NCBI RefSeq assembly: GCF_905220415.1
Contig: NC_059547.1
Location: forward strand, 8,630,501-8,694,500
Length of the DNA: 64,000 nucleotides
Direction: 5' to 3'
From: Colias croceus
Lineage: Eukaryota; Arthropoda; Insecta; Lepidoptera; Pieridae
The notes below the pieces were generated by a model that worked only from the letters and a program-made list of their open reading frames with translations, did no database searches and was not told the DNA's origin. This document shows positions 12,101 through 20,830 of the stretch, in pieces. Position 1 is the stretch's first letter; every line of letters starts with the position of its first letter. Position numbers and translations under genes: made by a program.

Positions 12101-14796
12101 ATTTACAAATTTGGGAGTTAAGTGAATCTCAATTTCTAAAATCATTGATCAGATTAGTAAATAAAGAACATACATATTTTGTACTTGTAATAAACTTTGT
12201 AACTTACAGTCAATAAAGCAGTAATAGGTGTAACTTGCAAACACTTATCCCACATCAGAGGCGTGGTCTCTCCATCATCAGCTAGGAACTTGCTGACATG
12301 TTCATAGAGTAGCTCTAGAATTGATTCGTGTAACGCCTGCTTTTCTTTCGCACATTCGTATATTTCTAAAAGAAAAATCCAATTTGTGTCAATATTTTTT
12401 ATGGTTTACATAAACTATAACCATTGCAAATATGATTTGCGGCAATAAATAGACCACTTACGGGAGTATAATAACTGCTTCACGAGGGCGTCTTGTACGA
12501 GGCATCTTCGTAAAATTGAGATCACTTCCAAACATATGGCTTCGTTGCGCACTCGTGACGTTACCCTGAACAAACAAAGAATTTTAAAAATTCTATAAAT
12601 ATAAAAAACGCAAATGAGAAATAAATTTTCCTAATAGAAAAGTAGGATGTATTTTTATTTTTTTACAAAAAAAGAAGTACGCTGAAATAAGTTTGATACG
12701 GTGTGTGTAAATAATTCTTAAATGAAAGAGTTAAATATTTCAGGTTAAGAAAAAGTACACAAAGTTTCAACCCGCGGCTCGCCCGCTAACAACTCAATAA
12801 GGTGCCGTTGTTATTGCAACAGACAACATTCTGGGGAGGATTTTAGGCTTAAGGAGATTTTATAGTGTTAATATTATTTCAGATTTTAAGCTATTGCATA
12901 GTAGATAGGGAGGCGAGGTAGCTAAATGGCGTAATTCAACGGCGTCGTCGAGACTTATCAAAATCGAAAGAGAAAATAATTTCGAAAAGAAAAGCTTCTA
13001 TGGTAAAAACCATTTTAGCGGTGGGTTTGGCGTGTACGGATTTTCAAAAATGTAAAAAAAAAACATGATAACAACGGTATACTAATCTGCCGGTTTGCGT
13101 GGTGGGGCTAGGCTAGTCTAGGCTAGTCAAAAATGCACAAAAAAAAAATTTACTCGAGCGCGTCAGATTTTCGGAAGGGGTGTTAATTAGGCCCCAAGAA
13201 AGCTCCCCTTAAAAAAACTGACGATTACGGCATGACGATAAGTTACGATGAATTTTTGAAAATGCAGAAAAAAAAAGTCCTTTTGAAATACTCGAGCGCG
13301 TCAGATTTTCATAGGGGAGGTTTATCTAGGTATCCTGAAAGCATATTTTCTTAATCTGATAAAAATGTTGGTGGGTTCTCTTAATCTGACCGAAAAAGGT
13401 TTGTGGGTTTCTTTTTTTTTAATCATCGTTATTTCATATCAATTTTTCTTACCACCCTCAGTTTTCGAGATATACTCAAAAAACCGGGAGTTTGAGTTTT
13501 TATGATGCTTCAAGTAAAAAAAAATTAAACTTTGGACAAAAATGAAAAGAGACCTTTTTTTGTAAAATAAAATTACCTTTTTTGTTTATTTAAACTTTTT
13601 TTTTTGAAAAAGTAAAGTTCGCGACTTATATGCTGCAACGCGTTTTTCGGAAGACGAAATGGCTCCTCCAGACTTCCGGTCATGCGGAAACCGGCAGATT
13701 TTGTGTTTTTAGTAAGTTTTAGATTATATTCTTCAAAATAAAAATAAAAAAAATCGCGCTCGAGAATGCCGGGTTAACGTTTTTTTTTTACAAGTTCGCG
13801 ACCCTACAACTCGGCGGCGTCAAGGACTTATGGTCAGATTAATTAAATTTAGTCTTAAAACACTAAAATCAACCCCCAATATCTTAATCTGACGCGCTCG
13901 AGTATTTCAGACTATCGATTTTTTTTTACTAATCTGATCGTCTATCCTAGGCGCGCGTCACTACATATAGAGCTAAATAGTGAAAAAGTTTGTTCTATTA
14001 GGTCTAAGGTATCTCTCATATCTTAAACTGCCACGCTCGAGTATTGCAGAAAATTCCCCTCTTCGCCTCCCTATCTATAGCTTCTATCACGGGCCTTGAG
14101 CGCGGGGACCGAATCCAGAAATTCCGTAACGAAAAAACCTCACGCTCCTCACTCCGACGGGCGGAGGTGTGGCTTGAAGGCATAGCATGCAATAGCTTTA
14201 CCGCGCAGTCCCCGAGTGCCACACGTCTTTTTTTTAACCGACATCAAAAAAAAAGGAGGAGGTTATCAATGCGGCCGGTAATTTTTTTATGTATGTACAC
14301 CGATTACTCCGAGGTTTCTGAACCGATTTACGTGATTCTTTTTTTGTTCGATGCGGGATGGTGTCGAATTGGTCCCATAAAAATTATTCGGATAGGCCCA
14401 GTAGTTTTTATTTTATGAGCGTTTTTGTCTGTTCTTATTTTTAAAATGTTGCAAGTGCAAGTTTGAAGTCGGTTGTTTTTAACGCAGTTATGTTCTTGTT
14501 TAGATTTTGTGTAATGTTGTGATACCTAGCGCCCTGCTGCGTGGCGTGCAGGTCCACGGCGACCTGCGTGAGGTAGGAGTGCGCGCTGTACTGCGAGCCG
14601 CACCCGCTCTCACTGAAACTCTTAGCCAGCGACAGCTTCATGTGCTTCAGCACTGTGAGGAACCCGTGCAGCGAGAGGCAGCGGTGCTGGGAGTCTCTGG
14701 AACATGTATCAATACAAATTAGTCAGATAGAGCAATAAAAAATTTCACTGAAATCTCTACGTAAAATATACGGGCACACGTGTGGCCATATACTGT

Positions 14797-14829
<33 letters not shown>

Positions 14830-17800
14830 CCTTAATTAGTGCATCATAGCCGCGTGCGTGTAATTTATGCTTGGTTGGCAACTCTCAAGTATCGTGCGTG
14901 CTTACTTATGTGTATGCTTGTATGCATATGTGTTAGTGCCCTTACGCGCGGTTAGCCGCTTTCTCATTTTAATATGCAACCGCTTATGATTGTACGCACT
15001 AATCATATAAGCGGTTGCATATTAAAATGGGAATGCGGCTAACCGCGCGGTTAGCCGCCCCCGCGGTTAACCGCTAGTGCGTAAGGGCACTTAGACTCAT
15101 AGAGTATGTGTGTGTACATATGTGTATGTATGTATATACCTCGAGTATAAACCCTTGCGGCAGACCATAACCAGCGTGTCTCTGACTCTCGCACTGAACG
15201 ATATGAGCGGTCGCACGGCCGCGTATATCGCGCCCGCCTGCGTGTAGTCTGCACTTGGTTGGCAACTCTCTAGTATTGTGCTCAATTGTGTACAACTCTC
15301 TATGGACACGGGCGTTAACTTGCACAGGATGTATAGACAATCTGGAATTATGGATTAATTATATTTTATTCATTATGAGAATGAAAGGCATGCAGTAAAA
15401 CATCTAATATCTAATATATATATATATTATAAAGGCGAAAGTTTGTAAGTATGGATGTATGGATGTATGGATGTTTGTTAATCTTTCACGTAAAAACTAC
15501 TGAACCAATTACAATGAAATTTAGCACACATATAGAGGGTAACTCGGATTAACACATAGGATAGTTTTTATCCCGGAAATCCCACGGGAACGGGAACTAT
15601 GCGGGTTTTCCTTTGCAAACGCGGGCGAAGCCGCGGGCGGAAATCTAGTGTCTATATAGTTCTTTTAGTAGTACAGGAACAAGTTATTTTATAATAATCT
15701 TTACAGATTACATTCCTTTCTAATAAGTATTAAGTAATATCAAAATGAAATTACAATTCCTTTTTTTTACATTAGTCTTACCTGAATACTGTCTCTGGCT
15801 AGCATCCCCACACAGTCTATCAGCCAACTGTCCCAATATATGCTGAGCGGTATTAGGCTGCGATTTGCACAGTCTTACAAGAATTAACTTCCCGTGGGAC
15901 CAGCAAGCAGGTGCTACTGCCTTTATACGAGACACCGATAGTAACGAGAACGCGAGGTTGATTAAACCTCGTACTGTTAGTTCTCTATGATTAGCACTGC
16001 AAAAAAGTATTGGATTTGAGTACTTAATACATAATATAGCATAGACATAAAATATTTTTATTATTTTCACATTATGTTGTTGAAAAAAGTAATTGCAAGT
16101 TCTTGCAAATTAATTGCAAGATTTTGCTTTATTTATTCTTTATATAATAAATTGATTTTAGTCTATTGTTTTAGTAGAATATTTTATTTTTAACATATTA
16201 TATTTTACCTTTCAGTTGTTAGTACTTTAAGCACATTGGCCACATTTACATCGGGCGGGAGAACAGACCGCACCCACGCTGATTCCTTACTTCTTAATTC
16301 ATCCAATGTTCTTTGTTCTATAGCTGATTTGATAACCTGTGACAAATTGTATTAATAAAAAACAATATTTTAGAATTAAATATTGAAGAGATATCATTTA
16401 TTGCTATAATCATAGCACACTTTTTGAACCATCTTTATATTGAATGAATTAAAAATCATAAACATAAATAATATCAATTTATAACATTCTACTAGACCTT
16501 TTGATATGCTATGCTATGTACTAAAAAAATTTGTAGAAAATAAATATTTTTTTTTTAACTTACATCCAAGCAAACAGATCTAAACTCTGTCCCCTTATCA
16601 GACACAGCAAGTGCTAGATCAAGAAGGAACGGTGCTCTTAACAGCTGAGTTTTTGGCCACTGCTTTATATGTCTACGTATGTGCTCTGGGTCCGCTGCAC
16701 CCTGAGAGATGTGGTATAAGCAGGTTGATAGACATCTGCTTAGTTCTGCGTGACTGTGTTGTACTGAAAAAATAATAAAGTGATGATTGAAAGTGCAAGT
16801 CATCCTAATCACGTAGGCATTTGCCACACGCGGAAGTTCGATCTTTCGCATAGTGTGCCTGCTACCTATTTACTTTTCTGGATACTTTAGACATGGTACA
16901 AAATATACCCAAAATCAATCTTCATTATTACATATAAAATTTAGAATTTTGCAATCATAAGACAGACCCAGATAGTAAGTTTGGAAAAAGGTGGATACAG
17001 GAGGAACATAATAACTGAATATTATTTTCTTTCTGGATAGCTCATGGATTATTAGAATTATTGGTAATATCTGCAATTTAATTAATTGATATCTTTTAAG
17101 TTTTAGGACATTACCAATATCATCAATATCCATAGTTGTTGATTCAGAATCCTGTGGTGGGGGCTCCAATTTGCTGTACAGGTGTAAATTGAAGTAATTG
17201 CTCAAATGGGCAAGAACTACCTCCAAATTATATAATTTACATAATCTGAAACAGACAAAAATCCAATATTAAAGAGAAAAATAATCCCCCTGTTACATCC
17301 ATACTAATATTATAAATGCGAAAGTAACTCTGTCTGTCTGTCTGTGACTCAATCACGCCTTAACTACTGAACCAATTTGCATGAAATTTGGTATAGAGAT
17401 ATTTTGATACCCGAGAAAGGACATAGGCTACTTTTTACCCCGGGAAATAGGATAGGTTTTATCCCGGAAATCCCACCGGAACGGGAACTATACGGGTTTT
17501 TTTTTTGACTGCGCGGGCGAAGCTGCGACTGGAAAGCTAGTTTTTAATAAGTAATAACAATAAGTTGACAATTAATGGTTATTTTTAACATTATATCTAT
17601 ACTTTCTCCTTCTTTCATTATAATTGGAGAAAAACTCCATGTGTTTTGTATTTTCAGAGGGAAAGATACTATTATCCATAAATTTTATTTATTTTGGAAA
17701 GCACTAACAAAGAAAACATGAAAAAGATCATATTCATTTGATTCCGGTTTACTTACTTTAATAGTTGATGTACAAGTGGTGGCAGTGCCTCTGGAGGTAT

Positions 17801-19134
17801 GTCAGCAATGTGAGTACACATCTTGTTCACAACTTGCCTGTGATCAGTGCGTGATAGATGCATGTCTCTGGTAAAGACAATCATTAATTATTATTAGGAT
17901 ATATCAAAATTAATCGACAATGTTTACTGCATATGATTATGTAAAAAGTGTGAGGAAGTGAATTTACTAATATTACAGCAAACAGCAACTAAATCTATTT
18001 TAGAAATTCTACCTTACCTTTCGGTAATAAAAAAGATGTTTAATGCATCTGCCCCTTACCCCAGTATGGGGACATGGGACTTCATTTTTTTTTTCAGTAA
18101 TAAAAAAATTGTATATGAGATATAAAGATCTTCTATAATAAAATAAGACAGGGAAAAATAGCCATTTTTAACTAATACTCACTTAAACATTGTAGCCAGT
18201 TGTACCAACTGCCTCTCACGCCATCTACTCATGCACAGTAAGTGAATACACTGCGCCTTGTACTCACTGCCTGACATGTCTGTACCGCAGTGTTTTACAT
18301 TGCTTTGAGCTGATATCACATTAAGGCATTCTGGTAATATATCCCGCCAGCTGTGAAAAAGTTATTTTGCAATATTCAGTCAGAATAATGTTCACACTTA
18401 CTAACCAAACTAAAGGCTAAGTGACTAAAATAATATTTATTAAGACACTTATGAATGATACAATAATTTAGAGGTCTATATTGAATGAGTGAATGTAAAC
18501 GCAGTAACATATTATATATTAATTACACAAAAAAAGCAGGGTAAAAAACATACATCATATTTACATCACTTTCATCTACAATAGACTGAACACTGTCATT
18601 GTTCCAACGGAGCAGATCTTCTACAGGCATCCGAGGCAGCTCCAAACAAAGGCGGCTAATAACATCTCCACAGTGAGTGAGAGACGTTGCCTCTTTTCTC
18701 ATTGTTTGTAATACTATATCAATGATCTGCAAATCAGTATGATGTATTATAATTATCAAGAAATACAATTAAAAGAAACATGTGTATAAAATACTTGATA
18801 GTTATTTTTACCTTCACTTTACTTTTAGTGGAAGTATTATCCGTTAAACCATTAAAAATACAGTCTATAAGATCTCCTGCATCATTTTTCAGTATTCGTT
18901 GATTCAAATTCTTCGTCAACTACAAATAAAAGTACTTAATAAAGTAGTTGTTTACTTAATAAATTTAATTGATTTATTATTATCAATAGTCGCTGCTTTT
19001 TTAATGCTTTTTTATGTAAGGGTCGGATTCAGTACCTCATTAAATTTAAGTTTGCAGTATTGGCGCAGTTCATCACGTTTGCTACTTATATGACCCAACT
19101 CCTTTATTCTTAAAAACACATTTTTCTCCTCCAT
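3162..19134 (-). CDS. FANCI: Fanconi anaemia group I protein (FANCI), 25 coding exons
   Basis: FANCI pairs with FANCD2 to form the ID2 clamp on DNA at stalled forks and interstrand crosslinks. Exons, 5' to 3' on the minus strand: 19134-19036, 18919-18812, 18726-18554, 18350-18183, 17867-17757, 17245-17115, 16763-16564, 16336-16209, 15996-15782, 15341-15140, 14696-14526, 12565-12462, 12365-12208, 11795-11622, 10773-10588, 10164-9965, 9586-9468, 8914-8771, 8482-8289, 7867-7712, 7576-7375, 6703-6508, 5654-5462, 4557-4455, 3271-3162. All phases agree and sum to 3945 nt, giving 1314 residues against about 1328 in human. Family matches include NEAICLEVISILRRCL, FQDICD, RLDRLFKLSGKKLS, LGTARDFRIK and an acidic tail ending RNKRRRVS (NLS-like). 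The residue aligned with the human mono-ubiquitination lysine is Cys518. S/TQ sites follow at 514, 546, 555 and 564. The exon 17/18 junction is the least certain: donor at 9468 or 9462, acceptor at 8914 chosen to keep phase. The exon 16 donor (GTTCGT) is weak. The gene is divergent from klaroid. Confidence 0.95.
3387..4264. mobile_element. 878-bp TIR DNA element in the last FANCI intron
   Basis: The ends are inverted copies of each other over roughly 90 bp, starting TGTCGTGGTCATATCGTAG. They are flanked by a 4-bp direct repeat GATA (3383-3386 and 4265-4268). The terminal arms are built from degenerate copies of a GGCCATTTCACGAAATGG motif that is itself palindromic. Inside are two GC-rich direct repeats (about 3621-3665 and 3739-3785) and a short TTAGG run near 3689. 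There is no coding capacity, so it is non-autonomous. Superfamily is unassigned. Confidence 0.85.
4630..5097 (+). mobile_element. CAGTGAAACCTGG-ended MITE, Tc1/mariner (pogo-like), copy 1
   Basis: It begins CAGTGAAACCTGGTTAAGTG and ends with the inverse (CTTAACCAAGTTTCACTG), flanked by TA on both sides as expected for Tc1/mariner integration. The interior is a degenerate tandem array of units of about 30 bp containing TTATAGAGGT or TTACAGAGGT. The open frame across it (4837-5100) comes from this repeat and is not a gene. A second, reversed copy lies at 11069-11589. It sits in a FANCI intron. Confidence 0.8.
6010..6480. repeat. degenerate GTAGAGC minisatellite beside FANCI exon 22
   Basis: The motif TGTAGAGC or ATGTAGAGC recurs many times at irregular spacing, often with AGCAGCGTGTAGAGC and CATGATGTAGAGC contexts. 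It grades into the GC-rich duplicated tail of exon 22. It is intronic on the FANCI strand, and the plus-strand open frame 6082-6312 is a by-product of the repeat. Confidence 0.65.
6380..6457 (-). repeat. tandem duplicate of the FANCI exon 22 tail and donor
   Basis: This 78-bp block matches 6489-6566 (the last part of exon 22 plus its splice donor) with only a few substitutions, displaced by 109 bp into the following intron. It keeps the exon-like codons and a CTCAG|GTGCGC donor. Use of this second donor would add 109 nt and shift the frame, so it is read as a non-functional duplicate. Confidence 0.75.
9187..9352 (+). repeat. AAGCTATTGCATAG interspersed repeat, copy 1
   Basis: About 165 bp starting AAGCTATTG, with a GCGGGCCTTGAGCGCGGGGACC core and an end CCCGAGTGCCACACGTC plus a T-run. 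Other copies are at 12888-12901 joined to 14081-14232 (interrupted) and at 40939-41092. An internal GCATGCAATAGCTT is the inverse of the left end, suggesting a small TIR element. It lies in FANCI intron 17, between the exons ending at 9468 and starting at 8914. Confidence 0.65.
11069..11589 (-). mobile_element. CAGTGAAACCTGG-ended MITE, pogo-like, copy 2
   Basis: This is a reversed copy of the 4630-5097 element: CAGTGAAACTTGG at the low end, inverse CCAGGTTTCACTG at the high end, TA on both sides, and the same internal AGAGGT-rich degenerate repeats. The minus-strand open frame 11118-11333 is repeat-derived. It is slightly longer than copy 1. It sits in the FANCI intron between the exons at 11622-11795 and 10588-10773. 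Confidence 0.8.
12052..12092 (+). mobile_element. 3'-terminal scrap of the CR1-like LINE
   Basis: About 40 bp ending in three TTTGAG units, matching the 3' end of the LINE at 31222-36100 (TAATTGAATAAATGAATG then TTTGAG repeats). It is a severely 5'-truncated insertion or a tail-only match, in a FANCI intron. Confidence 0.55.
12902..14077. mobile_element. 1176-bp TIR element with TAG duplication, nested in another repeat
   Basis: The left end TAGATAGGGAGGCGA and right end TCGCCTCCCTATCTA are inverse. A direct TAG flanks both sides (12899-12901 and 14078-14080). Removing it rejoins the AAGCTATTGCATAG repeat seen intact at 9187 and 40939. The interior carries at least four copies, in both orientations, of CTCGAGCGCGTCAGATT-like sequence. 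There is no open frame of note. Superfamily is unclear; a 3-bp duplication fits PIF/Harbinger or CACTA-like elements. Confidence 0.85.
14231..14491 (+). mobile_element. AACCGACTTCAAA-type MITE, copy 1
   Basis: It starts TTTTAACCGACATCAAAAAAA and ends TTTGAAGTCGGTTGTTTTTAACGCAGTTAT, with the ends inverse over AACCGACTTCAAA. The interior holds ACCGATTACTCCGAGGTTTC and GGATAGGCCCAGTAGTTTTT. Other copies are at 43871-44135 and 52008-55680 (the last interrupted by two insertions). It abuts the copy of the AAGCTATTGCATAG repeat ending at 14230. Confidence 0.75.
14798..14829 (+). repeat. GTTCGT hexanucleotide microsatellite
   Basis: About five uninterrupted GTGTTC/GTTCGT units, in the FANCI intron just upstream of the snap-back MITE. 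Confidence 0.85.
14936..15090. mobile_element. 155-bp snap-back MITE with TTA duplication
   Basis: The element is nearly a complete inverted repeat. GTGCCCTTACGC at the left matches GCGTAAGGGCAC at the right. The inner arms (AATATGCAACCGCTTATGATT and its inverse) are separated by about ten bases. TTA flanks both ends (14933-14935 and 15091-15093), as in PIF/Harbinger-type MITEs. It lies 50 bp from FANCI exon 10 (15140-15341), in the following intron. Confidence 0.9.
15407..15652 (-). repeat. GGGCGAAGCCGCGGGCGG-type interspersed repeat
   Basis: Reverse-oriented copy of the family seen at 2131, 17296, 29098 and 41597. It has ATTATAAAGGCGAAAG, then GGATGTATGGATGT, a TACTGAACCAATTACAATGAAATTT block, CCCACGGGAACGGGAAC, and a final GCGAAGCCGCGGGCGG. 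It is non-coding and probably a SINE or LINE-tail-derived family. Confidence 0.7.
17296..17541 (-). repeat. GGGCGAAGCTGCG-type interspersed repeat
   Basis: Same family as 15407-15652. It starts CATACTAATATTATAAATGCG with CTGTCTGTCTGTCTGT, and contains TTAACTACTGAACCAATTTG and CCCACCGGAACGGGAACTAT. It lies in the FANCI intron after exon 5. Confidence 0.7.
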
Positions 19135-19270
19135 TTCCACTGATAACTTATACCTTACGTTTCTTTTTTAATTTTTTCTGTATTGTATGTTAATGTATTT
19201 AACCAGGATGTAATTCAATAAAAAAGCCGCCAAACAGCTATAATTTTTCAAAATTCATACTTCAATTCAG

Positions 19271-19306
19271 TACAAACGTCATGTCATGTCATGTCATGTC
19301 ATGTCT
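19271..19306 (+). repeat. ATGTC pentanucleotide microsatellite
   Basis: Five consecutive ATGTC units about 150 bp upstream of the FANCI start codon, within its likely 5' UTR or promoter. A length-variable tract here could matter to expression, but nothing in the sequence proves that. Confidence 0.8.
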
Positions 19307-19339
19307 TTCCTGAGCCTGACATTGATTTGACATTGATTA

Positions 19340-19621
19340 GGTCGGTCACACACTAAGCCCCGCATACATCTTGTTGGGATACTATCAAAATTCTGACGTG
19401 TCGAATGTCCGCTTCTGATGGGCGCCGGATGCAAACGATCGAGATCGGACGTCAGAATTTTTCTGATCAGAAATTCGGAAGGCAGCAATTCAATACATTT
19501 TATATAGCACATCAGTCAGAAATTTCCATCAGATATTGACGGATGCCTTGGAGGATGCACGCGTTTATTTTGCACGGCAGAAATTTTCTGACAGAAAAAT
19601 TCTGACGATGTGCGGCCGGCC
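19340..19621. mobile_element. MITE in the FANCI-klaroid intergenic region (GGTCGGTCACACA ends)
   Basis: Imperfect inverted ends: GGTCGGTCACACA at the left, and GGCCGGCCGCACA when the right end is inverted. TTA lies on both sides (19337-19339 and 19622-19624). The interior has repeated TCAGAATTTTTCTGA-like palindromic pieces. It is PIF/Harbinger-like by target site. Confidence 0.7.
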
Positions 19622-19624
19622 TTA

Positions 19625-20054
19625 ATGGCTCGTTTACACAGTGCGTGCTGCTGCCTGGCCAGTAGACAGCTACTCGGTTTGTCTACTCGTACGCTAGTAG
19701 CTCGGCTCGCCTTTGATGTCTACACCACACCTAGCTACTGCTTAGTCCGAGTTGTGTCAGATGTCGAGTGAACTTGTTTTAATTTAAAAAACGGTGAAAC
19801 GCTCTATGACAGCTACTGCCGAACGCGTCCAAACGATGCGAGCGACGCACGAGCCGCTGTCATGTGCGAGTTGCTGCCGGGCGAGCAGGCGAGTGAAATC
19901 AAAAAATGTTGAAGTAACTCGGATGCGAGCTACTGACCAACTCGCACGTACGATTTACTCGTAAGTGACGTCCAAACAGTGCGAGTAACTGCAGTGCAGC
20001 TACTCGGAAGGCTTAGGTACTCGTACGCTAGCTCGCACTGTGTAAACCAGCCAT
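19625..20054. mobile_element. MITE in the FANCI-klaroid intergenic region (GTTTACACAGTGCG ends)
   Basis: The left end ATGGCTCGTTTACACAGTGCG and the right end CGCACTGTGTAAACCAGCCAT are inverse over about 20 bp, with TA on both sides. The interior is full of GCTACTCG/CGAGTAGC motifs in both orientations. It begins only a base or two past the TTA of the neighbouring MITE, so the two elements are back to back. Confidence 0.75.
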
Positions 20055-20830
20055 TAGGCCTGCCTATGGCAGGCCTGTGGTCAGGCCAAAACTGGTTTCT
20101 GATGAATAGGAAGAAAAGTTTTAAATGCATAAATTGGATATCGTCTACAATTAGGTATATTTTGAGATTATATAATTTTATTTCAATATTCAATATGAGA
20201 ATCCAAGCGTTTAAATAGATACTTAAATACTTAGGCACTTAAAATATTTTTTGTTTTTAATTTGACATTTAATTCGTTAGTATTCTAAAATAAAATTATT
20301 TAAATTTAAATAAGTATCTGAGACTTTAAAAACATGCAAATGTGATGAAAATAGATTTTACTGGATTATACAATAAGTTTACATACTATATTTTTTTTGG
20401 CAACACAAATGGTAACGTCTTTTTGTCTTTAGTGACGTCATCACCATCACTCAACGCAGTTTACAATTTACATTTGAGAGAAGTTACGAAATTCACTAAT
20501 TCCGTCTTACCACGCCAGTTTTAATGTACAAAATTTGTACAAGAGACGTATACTTTATTTTATTATAATAACGATCTACAGTTTTAACATAAACAGTGGT
20601 TTAATTAATTATTTTTAATGTATTAGAAACAAGCGTTGTATTACGTTTTGGCGGCATTACTTAAAGCTACAGAAATAGATCTCCTTGTGCAATATTTATA
20701 ATAGGGCAAGTGCATAAATAATAGACTGCTCCAGTAAAACTTTTCAAGGTCTACAATTGGGAATCATGATGATGTAGTACATTACTTTTAACCGTGGTGC
20801 TCGTTGTGGTTGCAATTTGTGTTGTTAATC

